Positions 46,646 through 58,040 of a stretch of DNA of 64,000 nt are shown piece after piece; the first letter of the stretch is position 1; each line of letters starts with the position of its first letter. Position numbers and translations under genes: made by a program. Source of the DNA: Galaxea fascicularis (lineage: Eukaryota > Cnidaria > Anthozoa > Scleractinia > Euphylliidae); NCBI GenBank assembly GCA_948470475.1, contig OX419341.1, positions 18,434,406-18,498,405 on the forward strand, in the 5' to 3' direction. The notes beneath the pieces were generated by a model. The model saw nothing but the letters and a program-made list of their open reading frames with translations. It had not been told where the DNA came from and searched no databases.

Positions 46646-47845
46646 TACATGAAAATTAATGTTTACATTGAATGAGTACACTTCTACTCAACGGCACCTA
46701 ATTTACATTCATTGATAAATAATCTGAAATCCTGATGTTTTAGCCTCCAGTTAACGGTCGTTAAGGCTAACATGGCGAGGCTATAAGACTCTTCGTAGCA
46801 TATTCAAAACTCGTATTTCTCCCTAAAAGATCTTACAGTCGCTTCGGGAGCACTCTTTTTCGTTTTGAGCTATTCATTTAAAAGTAACGCGGCACCAATA
46901 GTAAGATTCAGACTTCAGTTGTTAACTATTCTGCAGTTCAGTGTGAGGCGGATCCAGGCTAGGGGTGGTTTGGGTGGTTCGGTCGAACCCTCTAAACTGG
47001 AATGAAAATGCTTAAAACATGGGTTTCTAACTAACAACGTAAGTAGACATACATCACCAACAATTTCAATACGTTTACTCTTAAAAAAATAAAAAAGAGA
47101 GAGAGATTGAAAAGCCGAAAGTGACTTTTAATAGCACTTCACAGCACGGCAGCAAAAGAGACAGTTTTTCACAATTTAGGCGCCCACTGGCAACGCAAGC
47201 AGACCGCACTTTCAATCAGCTCATCAGTGAGTTCTATAATCCATTACAAAGTTTTCAACTAAACCAGCGGCGATCAAAACAACAAATGCTATTCTAAAAG
47301 GAGTCAGTGTTCGAGTTGAAGCCCGTCAGAGCTATGATCAATAGGGGAAAACAGTAGCAAATTAGTCGTTTTTTTGGACCGCTACGTATGTCATCGGGAA
47401 GGTAAGCATGCTAGTATTCACTTTAACTTTGAATTGACTTCAGCGGACAATTGACAGCACTTGTCAAGGGCAACCTGTGGACAACAATGACAACGTAAAC
47501 ACCTTCTGCCTTGGTATCAATTGGCATCGCTATGAAAAGCCCATCGATTATGACGCTATAGCTCAGAAGCTCGTAGTACTCAGAATTTTTCTAAAGGTAC
47601 GCACAGTTTTCCAATATTCGCTTGGCACCATTTTTAAGACAACCGCCAAACATGCAGGGTGAGTTGTCAAGGCAAAAATCCCTTTTTGGATCGGTTTCGT
47701 TTCTTTGGTAGTAAAGAATCTGTGTGATCTTAGATCAAACATCTGATGTTGTATTCTCCCAAAGAAGCGCACTCTAAGTTTCCCGTTAAACTGATCGACT
47801 TGGGTTGTCAACTAAGTAGAGTTAGGGGGTCTAAAGTTAGACGGG

Positions 47846-47935
47846 CTAGCAGATTTGGACCCCTGGGGGTCAGTGGGATCCAGATCCGCTAGCAGATTTG
47901 GACCGGGGAGTCCAAATCTGTAGGGTTCTAAATCC
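47846..47935. repeat. GCTAGCAGATTTGGACC repeat cluster
   Basis: The motif occurs twice in direct orientation (about 47,846 and 47,889), followed by an inverse GGTCC/GTCCAAATCTG, making a small fold-back just upstream of the RT remnant. Confidence 0.6.
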
Positions 47936-48897
47936 ACTTGGACGCCGGGTTGCTCACGGAAGATTGGGCAGCACTTACAAATCTTACTAGACAAAATGAC
48001 ATAGTTGAGCAAAGGCGGCGCGGTAGTTGTTTGGCGGTCCGACCTTCACCATGCAAAAAGAAGCTTTGCGGCAACTTTCTGACACTTCCTTTTATGCCAG
48101 GGTCGAGAAAGATCTCACTTCCACAAACCAAAAACTCTGCAAGGGACACTATTCATAACCTTATTGTCAAGCAAGAATAACCGGCCTTTGCAACTACATG
48201 TAATCTCATCATCACCAGTCCTAGCACTTCGTACATTTACTTGTTGCCCAAAATCCACAAACTTTACAACCCAGCTCGTCCTATCGTTTCTGCTTGTAGT
48301 TGCTGCCCTACCATACTCATTCCTAGCTACTTAGATAGGACGATGGCTGCAATCGTCAAATATTTGCCATCATAGTGTAAAGATAGACATATAAGTACGT
48401 ACACGCACTAGAAATCTTCCGCAATTTAAATTTCTCCGACCAAGACAAACTAATTTTCACCATGGACATTACATTTCTATTCACAGTCATTCCCAATGGC
48501 GAAAGTCTTCAATGAAGTTCTTGAACATTTTTTCGATCAACACACTGTGAAAGAACCAAGCTCGGAAGGGCCACTCCACCTTGCTGAACTAGGTTGAACG
48601 CTTAACTACTTTTCATTTCCCGGAAACTACTACAAACATATTAATGGTGTAGCCATGGGCACAAGAACGGGACCCAGATATGCCAATCTTTTTTTAGGTT
48701 ATATTGAAAACCAACTCTACGGTCGCTACATTTACGGCTGCCTCGGGGCAATTTCATCTAGTAGAGTGGAACTCAATCAATTTAAAACCTCCGTTAATTC
48801 CTTCCACCTGGCTCTAAATTTCAGAATCTTCATTGGCTTTCCTAGATACATCAAAGTTTTGGCGGTACAGCAAATGACATCTGTTATGTTTAGCTGC
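47935..48897 (+). pseudogene. Reverse-transcriptase remnant, Penelope-like
   Basis: Open pieces in several frames read TNLTRQNDIVEQ, DTIHNLIVKQE, PKIHKLYNPARPIVSACS, SYLDRTMAAIVK, MDITFLFTVIPNGE, GVAMGTRTGPRYANLFLGYI and GRYIYGCLGA. PKIHK..RPIVS, MGxxxGPxYANLF and the spoiled Y-x-D-D region (YIYGC) are RT motifs in the style of Penelope-like elements. Frameshifts, stops and the lost catalytic Asp pair show it is dead. Confidence 0.7.
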
Positions 48898-49137
48898 TGA
48901 GCAAATAGATTTGGACTTCATCAGGAACCCTCTTTTCGATCTGCTCTTACAAAATCTCAACCATGACACTAGAGGCACTATTGTCAGGATGACATGTGAA
49001 GCATGCAATCATTATGAACACCGAACCGAAGCGCGTTCATTTCTGCTGTGACAATTGATACAATATTAACGCTTGTTAATAAAAGCATTTGTTACTGGTA
49101 AAGGTGAATGAACGGATTGACGAATCAATGAATCAAT

Positions 49138-49700
49138 CAGGAGTACCCAACGACATTTTTTCCAAAATTGATCAGGTGTTGCTGATAAGTATTATTTATA
49201 ATTAACTGAGTTATTTGCTGGGAAAAAAATAGCCGTTGTTCAGAGCCAGCAAGGTAAAACTCGAAATAATTTTCTAGCCAGGATTGCTCAGTGGCATGTA
49301 TTTCATTTTTCAGGCCATTACCACATTCTGATTCGATTGTTAGGCTAGTCAAAAAAATTATTTGCTAAGGATTTTTTTCTGTGTTCAGCGTTGTTTGTCA
49401 GTTTCGTGTTACGGAATAGCTGAGATTCATGTGGATCTGCATTGTCTGTCACTGCACTGGTTTCGGAAATAATTACTTTCGGCCAGTGGGAAAATTTACC
49501 CGCAAGGCAAGCAACAGAAACCACGTGTTTTGGACGTTCCAACCAGCCAGGTAGACTCGTCGCGCGGACATCAATTTAGCAAGATTTCGTTAAAATACCA
49601 TTGTCAGCAAGATTTTTATTTTAGCAAACACTTCGCCAGCCAGTTGAATATCGGCCTGCAGTGCGGTTATTTTGCAGATCGGCTCCGTTGGGTACTCCTG
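49138..49700. mobile_element. 563-bp hAT-like element with 6-bp target duplication
   Basis: Ends CAGGAGTACCCAACG and CGTTGGGTACTCCTG are exact inverted repeats; ATCAAT flanks both (49132-49137, 49701-49706), although the site is ATCA-rich. End sequence and the internal GCCAGCCAG-TTGAAT stretch match the element at 29,963. Confidence 0.8.
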
Positions 49701-49857
49701 ATCAATCAATCAATCAAACGTTATTTATAGAGGGTGTAATAGTAGCAACCCCAGTAGCCCTAAGCTCAACAGTTTGAACACATGGAAGTGAAAAATCTGA
49801 AAATATGATAGTATAGGTTGGATAAACTAATCGACCAACGAATGCATCAAAGAGTGA

Positions 49858-49863
49858 TTTATT
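49858..49863 (-). terminator. Candidate poly(A) signal of the discoidin gene
   Basis: AATAAA on the minus strand about 180 bases past the proposed stop. It supports the terminal exon choice weakly. Confidence 0.4.
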
Positions 49864-50039
49864 AATCTTGATATTTTATTTTCATTTATGCTTCCGGAAT
49901 TTAAGATCATGTCGCAAAATTAGTATCTCAGAAAAGGTGTACAATCAGTTCCTGACATCTGTGCTCTAAAGCTCATCCACCGAAAGACCATGGACTCCAA
50001 GGGCTCTGTAACCAGCTTTCCGTAATACTCATGACTTTC

Positions 50040-50044
50040 CTACT
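50040..50044 (-). CDS. Discoidin gene terminal exon (candidate)
   Basis: Minus-strand acceptor GTGCTTACAG is followed by AGTAG, so in phase 1 it adds one Glu and a TAG stop right after the last domain cysteine. An end here suits a discoidin-only protein, but a different downstream exon is possible. Confidence 0.45.
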
Positions 50045-53000
50045 CTGTAAGCACAAAAACAGTTCAAAATTACACCTTTGCTTTATGAAAAGCAGTACTT
50101 TTTAGCAACATTTGACATATTTGTTCTAAAACAAAAACTATTTTCATCGTTTGTAACTATGCAGGAAGAGTAAACTTGGCAACAGCTCTCTCGGAATTTC
50201 GAAACTTTAGTGCAGTTTTGTTAATTAAAATTTTATTTCAATCATATCGAATTTTTTTTACCGAATTGACACCCTTACCTGTCAAAAATGCTCGAACTAT
50301 TATACCTCCAGTAGTGCTTGCTAAGCTGAAGTGCTTTTTGTCGCATTCTCACAACCCACACACAAAAGTATCATGGCATTAAGAAGCACCGTCTTAAATA
50401 AAGCATGCCACCTTTGCTGTGCGCGTTGGATACAGCATCCCAAATACTGGGGGTAGAGCGGGGGTTAATCTCAGATCTCAGTGCTTTTTCTAAGCCTGGT
50501 GGGTTTCTTTTTTTTAATTTCCCCGCAACATATTTACTCTTCTAATGACTAGTTTTATTCAATTCAATATTTTTCAATTTTCCATAATTTTCTTCAATCC
50601 CCCTTTCCCCCCCCCCCCCCCCTCCCTCGCCCTCTCCATTTCTATTCCTTTAAAACATTCCGGAAAACATTTTGAAATTTACCGATCTGAGGAATCCAAC
50701 ATAATGGGGCCATTTTTCGATTGTATGAAATTTTGGGGAGATTTTGAGCGAAACGTGCTGAAATATACGAAAAACAAGGCATTTAGCCGTAATGGCCCGT
50801 TAATATAATGAACTCACCTGCACATTCATACAACTCAACGCGCATGCAAATGTCGCCAGAAAACTCCTGCGGAAGGATTCTGATGTACCTCGCTTGAAGG
50901 GGTTCGCTGTAGGTAGATGGCAAATCGTTGTAGACAACGCTGTTGCCGTCTGTGTTTCCATTGAATAACTATGATTCAAAGACAAGTCTTAGAAAAGCAT
51001 GACGCAAACGAGTAAAATGTTAAGGCAACAAAAGCAATTTTGAAGTTGCCATGAGCACGACGACAATATTTATGGTGAAAGTTATAATCCTGTTTATAAC
51101 TTTGGCGAAAGGGGAGGTGGGAGGCTATATATGGCCTAGCTCGTCAGTGTAGCAATAAATTTCTATGTTCACATATCGGGCCGTCAGTCTTCATTGCATC
51201 CATTAGTTGAAATCACTGGTTATTGCAATCCGATGGGCTCTCGACAGTGCAATTTCTTCACAAATCGCATCCTTTCCTTAGCCTATCATCAACCAAAGAC
51301 GGGGTTTCCTAAAGTAAATATATATTAAATAATATTGACAAAACACAGAGTGATTTCAAAATGAGCGTAATGAAGTGGTAATTTAAAAAATTATCGATTC
51401 ATATACGTGGAATTGCTCTCCACTCAGTTCAATTGCTTTTATAAACGCATTGTATGCCTCCAGCATTTTGATAACCAGGGGTGAGCGCTCGAAACTCCTG
51501 AAAACGTTTTGGGCCTGAAAAGCTATTTTACATGCATAAGATTCTTTACCAAAAAGCGATTTCTGGTAGTCTTTGATGATATTTTAAGAATGCATGTTAC
51601 AAAATTAAGGAATTCGTTACGCCGATTTGTTGAAAAAGTTATTACCAATCGATAAAAAAAACCGTCTTTAAAAATACTTCTCGAGCCCAAATCAAAAAAT
51701 TGTTCCGGAGTTTTGAGAAACGTACACTAACATCTCACTTTATACGTAATTATGTGGATTGATCACGTTTGGAAAATATCTTAACATCCCTCTTTGGCCA
51801 AATAACTTTGTCGGTTTTTCCTTTCACTATTTCAGGTCCGATTTCAGGATTACAGGAAGTAATTCAGTTTTTTTTTTCTTCATAGATTAAATTCATAGCA
51901 AACAACCTACCTTAAGCATGTTACCACTCGTTATTCCAGGGAAAACTATACCGGATTTGCTATAGGATATATGGTAATTCCTGACGTACGGTTCACCATT
52001 AGTTGTGTTTCGGCCTTGGGTAGCAATGCTTCCAATTAGGCGAACCTTACCCAGATCAATCTATGAAAAACCGTAGCAAGAGTGTTGTTTAACAAATAGA
52101 TTCCATTTGGCATTGCGTGAGTACTCTGATCAAGCACTGATGAGCAAATGACATGAAAATGGGCGATAACAAAAACAGTACGCTATTTGCCGTCGATCTT
52201 CTCGTAACGTGACTGATTTTGACGTTCTCCGTGCATCATCGGAATACACACTCACCGACTTAAATCGCAAACTCATCCAGACCAACCAACGCGAGATTTC
52301 ACACCGTCCGCTGCATGTTAATTGATTAATCTACCAAGGCTCGCTGGTTTTTGCAATAAACTTAAGTAAACCGTAAATTTGGAAGCAAAGAAACCCTCAA
52401 GTACATAATGCACGAAAAAAGAGAACTTGCTCTTTTCACCTGTGAATCACAAGATCGAATAGCTGATTGTACAGTCTGTGTTGAGTGACCTGGCCTTTGA
52501 GTAGACGCGAGGCTGGAAGTTGATCTTGTTTTAATGCGACCCTCTCTGTCTTATGTAGACTAGTTAGTATACAATGGGGTCTGTACATATTTTAGGAAAT
52601 TGCAATCAGCCCGAGCGGACTGAGTGAACATTAACATGTTGCATGGTTCCGTAATTCTAATGTTTGTCTTATTTGTAACTCTCTTTCTTAAGCAAGTAAC
52701 CCAAAAACCTGGCCCCTTCATTACCTGCAGGTAACGATAACGGAAGCCGTCAGTTTTGTCTGCACACCAAGCGCCGACACCTAGTGTAGCTCCCGGCTTG
52801 TTTTTATAGTTATTAAGTCTTCCCTGAGCGGGACCATGCCACCTACAACAATAAAATTGGAGAGCGCTAGTACAAGTGCTGCCCAAGATATTCTTAATAA
52901 GAACCTAACAAGCAATTGAAAAGAAACCACGCACATCTCTCATACCCAACTCAAAGCGAATAGAAAACAACCAGGCAAAAGAAAATAGAACAAAACATAA

Positions 53001-54073
53001 AAACCAATGACAAATTGTTGGGCAAAGAATACAACCGACAAGTCCTTGTTCTTTGTTTTCACAGAACTTGCGTTTTTCCTTCTTTTAGGGAGAGCTGGGT
53101 GGGCAAGGGGCAAGGGTAAGAGGAATGAGTTTTAAACAGAGATCAATATGCTTAGCCCTGATGAAAAAGCCGTAAAGAAAAAATGAATATGAAGATGGAA
53201 AGAGAAAGTCATCTCTGTTTTATATTTACTAACAGCCGATTTTCTAGAAATATAAGCAGATTCCTGTAGGTACACTCACTTGTTGATCTGAGAATTTGAG
53301 GTCATACTTGAATCAGGAATTGGTCCAGGATTTCCAAGCTCAATGCCTACTGGTTGAACAACGTCGCAATCTGAGAAACAAACAACAAGCGTTCACAGAA
53401 TCTGAAAGAAAGTGTGCATTTCTTCAACAAAGCATCGACCATCAACGCCCCTTTCACGCTTTCGCAAATTTAACGAAAAGAAATTGGACTTACTTGTTTT
53501 GTGTAATTCGGAAAACGTACAAAATAAGGTACTTTATTATATCTTTCAGTTAGTACGCGCGCTGTGATTGGGCCATAAGCGAACTGCAAAAAAACTCGGT
53601 CCGTAACTTACAGTACGGACCTCAAACTTGGTTAGTAAGAGGTATTTATTCCCTCTTTCTCTGATACGAAACCGAATCAGTTAAAATGTTTGAGAAACGT
53701 GTCTTTCTGGTTAATATGTTCATTTCTCATTTCGTTTTTGCCAATTTGGGTCAGTAAACATGGGGAAATGATTTCTGCGTACCTCCATGCACATGCCTTC
53801 ATATATTTGCGCACTATGCAGTCAAACAACATTTAAATTGAAAAATATCCGATGAGAGAAATAACAGTACCCAGATCGTTCATTTTGCCATATTGCAGCA
53901 GATAAGTCTCTAATTCAATAAACCAACGGATGAAGTGTTCACTTAAAAATGATTCGCAGACTTAAACTTTGAAAAGGAACATTCAACATCAATTTCATCA
54001 AACATATATAACACTTACCTGCAGCCCACGCCACTGTGGCACAAATAAGCAAAATGTACGTTCGTAACATCAT
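50040..54073 (-). CDS. Secreted discoidin (F5/8 type C) protein, six exons
   Basis: Minus-strand gene built from coding exons 54019-54073, 53280-53370, 52725-52842, 51911-52060, 50818-50968 and 50040-50044; total 570 bases, 189 residues plus stop, all joins in frame. The product is a signal peptide (about residues 1-18) and one discoidin domain. Landmarks: WHGPAQGRLNN, GAWCADKTDGFRYRYLQIDL, IGSIATQGR, LFNGNTDGNS, ARYIRILPQE and a closing MRVELYECA. First and last cysteines of the domain would pair in the usual way. F5/8C domains bind phospholipid, glycan or collagen; the ligand here is unknown. The gene converges on the large plus-strand gene. The last exon, only five coding bases, is the weakest part. 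Confidence 0.83.
50607..50623. repeat. Poly-C tract
   Basis: An uninterrupted run of about 17 C in the last intron of the discoidin gene. Confidence 0.9.
50818..50968 (-). CDS. Discoidin gene exon 5
   Basis: Phase 0 in, phase 1 out. LFNGNTDGNSVVYND, ARYIRILPQE and MRVELYECA finish the F5/8C domain. Donor GTGAGT. Confidence 0.92.
51911..52060 (-). CDS. Discoidin gene exon 4
   Basis: 50 codons, phase 0-0. IDLGKVRLIGSIATQGR followed by YVRNYHISYSKSG, the core strands of the domain. Confidence 0.92.
52725..52842 (-). CDS. Discoidin gene exon 3
   Basis: Phase 2 in, phase 0 out. WHGPAQGRLNNYKNK then GAWCADKTDGFRYRYLQ, the most conserved F5/8C block. Confidence 0.9.
53280..53370 (-). CDS. Discoidin gene exon 2
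   Basis: Phase 1 in, phase 2 out. Encodes DCDVVQPVGIELG through SNSQINK, the start of the F5/8C domain with its first cysteine. Acceptor TTTGTTTCTCAG, donor GTGAGT. Confidence 0.85.
54019..54073 (-). CDS. Discoidin gene exon 1: signal peptide
   Basis: Starts with two adjacent ATG codons; encodes MMLRTYILLICATVAWAA, a clear signal peptide. Donor GTAAGT on the minus strand, phase 1. Confidence 0.85.
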
Positions 54074-54594
54074 GAGTTACACGCAACGCTTGAAGACTTT
54101 GCAAATGAATTACCAATAACGTATGATGTGATTCAAGTCCTTCTTTTCACTGAGACGTGTGAAGCATCGACCCTGTGCAAAACAGCTGTGAAAACAGCGA
54201 CCTCAAGTTGTGTAAACAACTTTGTCCACTTATCTGCATGATGACCTACCTATTAAAATTCATAATGAAAAGAGCCTGAAATCGTGAATTATGTCTTGTT
54301 TTGAGCACAGGTGAGCAAACGTAATTATCACGGGCTTCCAACAAGCAAATTAAACAAGAAAAACCTGGGAGGGATATTTCTAGGCTCCTTGTAATGTTTA
54401 AAGACTGTTTAAAGAGTTGTTTTAATCAGCTAGAAAAATTTGATCTGTTCGGATTTCTTAGCTGAAAATTGAAGTGCCCGAAAATCTTAAGGAATGAAAT
54501 CTTCATTTCAGAAATTGCTAGGTGAATGTTACCCTCGAAGAACTTCTCTGCGAACTATTTACTTACCCGAAAATGCTAGGCGACCTTCTTAAGT

Positions 54595-54672
54595 GCTAAA
54601 TATTACAAAAATATTCCTTCCGAAAATCTAAGGGCTAAATATTACAAAAATATTCCTTCCGAAAATCTAAGG
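54595..54672. repeat. Two-copy 39-bp tandem duplication
   Basis: GCTAAATATTACAAAAATAT and the following TCCTTCCGAAAATCTAAGG occur twice in a row, identical. Confidence 0.9.
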
Positions 54673-55073
54673 GACGATTTTCCCCTGGATTTCCCTGGTT
54701 GCGAATCTCTTAGGTGATGTTCAGTTTTAGTTAATAAATCAGTAGCTTTTTGCCAAAGCATTATCCGAAAGTCTTAGAACGGGTTGACAGATATTTCATC
54801 AACGTTTCGCGTTGAGTGCCCCTGAATTATTCACTTGTCCGAGATGTATCTCGGCTGTTTGTGTGGCTGGTTCAAGTAAATAGACTTTGACGAAATCCAA
54901 GTTACTGCCTTGAAAAGTTGATTTCAACATTGGTATTTATCACCAAAGATAGGATCGAGGAGATCGTTATTTGGTCCGTGATGATAACCAACTCTGCTAT
55001 AACTGATTCACACAATTTAAAACTTGCTGAGAGCAATATCATCCTTTTACTATTTTGAGCAACATAACAACAA

Positions 55074-55074
55074 C

Positions 55075-55106
<32 letters not shown>
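55074..55106. repeat. (AAT)n microsatellite
   Basis: About eleven AAT triplets. Confidence 0.9.
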
Positions 55107-55108
<2 letters not shown>

Positions 55109-55809
55109 GTTATTTATACCGCGCAAATTCAACGTAAGTTTTGAAATGCGCCATATTCTAAATCCTTTACAATTCTCAAATTAAATTTACAAATCTTTAC
55201 AATTCTCACATTATATCAACTCAAATCAAATGAAATCAACTCAAATCAAATGTTAGTTTTTGCAGAGAGTATGCGAGATCAGACAACCCATTATCGCACT
55301 TTGAGACGTAATGTCTCGAACATAAATCGCTCTTGTTGTATTTTACCGTTTGACTTGACTTTTAAGCCCTTATGGAAGTTACGTATACTCCGAGATTGGG
55401 ATAACTGAAACACATATCAAAATGCGCCTTTCTTTAACGCCTGCTGAATGTCTTAGCTTTCTCTCTAGATTGGTCTTCTACAGGCTCCCATGAGAACTAC
55501 ATTTTGACATTTCTGAGAGTTTGCTAATTTCTTTTAATGTAATGTAAAACTTTCTTTATACACGGACTTAATTAACTAAAACTCATTACAACTGTTTTAG
55601 ATGATTGCCGTGTGGGAATCCGATATGTCAGACATCTTCTTATACCCCGTTTGAACTGCCCAATGAGCCAACGTTTTTTAAATCTCGGGGCAAGTTATTC
55701 CACAAACAAGGCCCGCTATAAGAAAAGCTTCGTTTCAGGTAATTAGTTTTTGGCTTGGGTAGCGAACGGTCCTCAGTTAAGTTAATATATATATTTAGGC
55801 ACGCCTAAA

Positions 55810-57890
55810 AGCAGAGCTCCACAATTATTTCCTCAATATTAGCATTTACAGATAAACTAATATAGCAATGCCACAGGACTTGAGCCATGACTCCAGTAAG
55901 GACTTCTCTATATTGTGATTACATATATATAATTTTTACTGTTTTGCTGCTGAACCAAAGCCACCATTCAATCAAGTGCAAACGTAGATTTTCGAAATAT
56001 CATCGGGATTTGTTTCATAGGAACGATATGATTATGATGAGCAAAAACCATTAACAAACTTTTCTTCATCACAGTTTAATTACATCTGATTACATTTCGA
56101 TACAAATAGTAAAATATAGTTAAATCACTTCACTAGGTTAACAGTTCTAGTGTCCCACTATTAAACTAACTTGACAACAGACATCGGTGACATTTTAATC
56201 TAGCAGAACAAAATATTTTACAGCAAAAGTGCGAAAAACTTCAAAGTGAGCTCTCTTCAACACCGCCCATAAAAGAACAAAAGTACTTTGCTCGCCTTGT
56301 TTTAAACATTTTATGGTGTTATTCTTGTGATCTATTACAGTAAAGACGATAGAAAGTGCCGTCGATGTCCTTTTTACAATAACATGGAAAAACGTTGAGC
56401 GAAATTGACTTTACTTTTCCTTGAGAAAAGTGACTGCGACAGACTGATCGAGCATATTATTTTAGCGATGAATCAACTCAGGTGATCAACTGCAATTATC
56501 TAGTGATGTTGAGAATGGTTTTATTCTTGACTTCGATCAATTACAAATATTGCAAACAACAAACCTTGACTACAAGTCGTGGGTGGTATTATTTTTGACA
56601 TCACTGTTAATGATAACATCTGACTCAAGATTTCTGAAAAACATTTTTCAGCCGTAAACATTGAACAAAGGAGTTTTTACTGCAATAGCCTTGAAAATCT
56701 GCGATTTTTTAACTAACAACGAGAATTGCTTTTGAGGGACAACATATCGCTGGCATTTCCAATGCTGCAGCTGTTAAAAATCGTGTTTACGTTTGGCAAT
56801 GAGTTGTCGATTACTCTTTGCGAGTTTCCAATAATGTCAACAAAGCGAAGCCGAGTATATAAACCGTCCGGACTTCGCTTGGCTTTTCTTCAACCAATTC
56901 TTTGCCCAAAAAATGAGCGACAGCAGGGAAAGCGAAGAGTTTTAGGATCCAAAATGAAATATTGGATCGAAAATATGCATTTGGAAAAAAGACGAGCATT
57001 TTTTAGTCGAAACAGCATGAAAACAACAAAAGGGTGAAAAGGTAAGAAAACAAAGAACGATGCCGGCGAATGTTTCTTCGGCGTTCCTCGTAGAAATTGG
57101 AAAACTCAGAAAAGTAACAAACATAACTCGCAGTCACAGAGACAAGTCACCATTTGTCATATAAAAGACACAACAGGAGTACTAACCTGCGGACAGTTTA
57201 AGTCAGTCAACAAACAGTCCGAACGCAGAGCTAAAGCAGAAGCCGTCATTTCACACAAAAGTATAGGTATTCATTTGCTAAGCAGATACAAATCCTTATC
57301 GGCCTTGAAGTTTTTAACCGTCACTTTGTTTTACTTCCCATGTCTACCAAGGAAGCTTCTTCAATTAAGGATTTTTAGCGGCAAAACCGTCCAGTTTAAT
57401 CCACAGCAAAAGTCAGCAATCGAAGACAGTGCCTGCATGATTAAAACCCTGCCAAACCACACGATCTTTTCTCTCGCAGATCCGTAAACTATAAAATAGC
57501 AAAGCCAGGCAATCCAATTTGCTGCTCTTAACATCCAAAGGCTCATTCTCATCGGTTTAAACAAAAAACAAACGGAGAAATAGTCACGTTAGGCGGAGAA
57601 TTGTTTACAGGACGGAGATCTGTTGATCCTGGCGAAAAATTACGCCTCGTTTTGGTCTGGCTTGAGCCTGCGATCGAATTGAAAACCAGTACCTGGTCAG
57701 CGGTCAACTTCAAAAAAACAGCTGACCTCGACAGTTCGTAACTTGAGCCCGCAATATGGTCACGTGATACTGGTCAGCAGATACGTTGTTTTGACAGGTG
57801 TCAATTGACATTGACATGGATGTCTAATATCAAAGATGTCTGCTGTAAACTAGATGGTCAGCTGGATTATGGCCGCCATGTTGGATTATT
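55810..57890 (-). repeat. Array unit, inverted and truncated copy
   Basis: The reverse complement of this block follows the direct units in order and sequence (for example the CTTCACTTTGAGGTTT-type, AAGTCCGGACGGTTTATA and GGTTAAGTGATTT-type landmarks). It lacks about 190 bases of the GC-rich head and lacks the nested MITE. The hairpin TTAGGC..GCCTAA at 55795-55808 marks its outer edge. Confidence 0.85.
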
Positions 57891-57892
57891 AT

Positions 57893-57940
57893 AGCGGAGC
57901 TCCAGCGGCCCGAAGGGCCGCAAAGCGGAGCCCCATACCT

Positions 57941-57972
<32 letters not shown>

Positions 57973-58005
57973 ATCTTGGCTAGCGGTATTGCTCGTGGGC
58001 GCGAC

Positions 58006-58040
<35 letters not shown>

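Noticed and set aside
46946..46985. Second Tip100-like end (GGCGGATCCAGG)
   Set aside because: Only one end is visible; no partner inverted repeat was found nearby.
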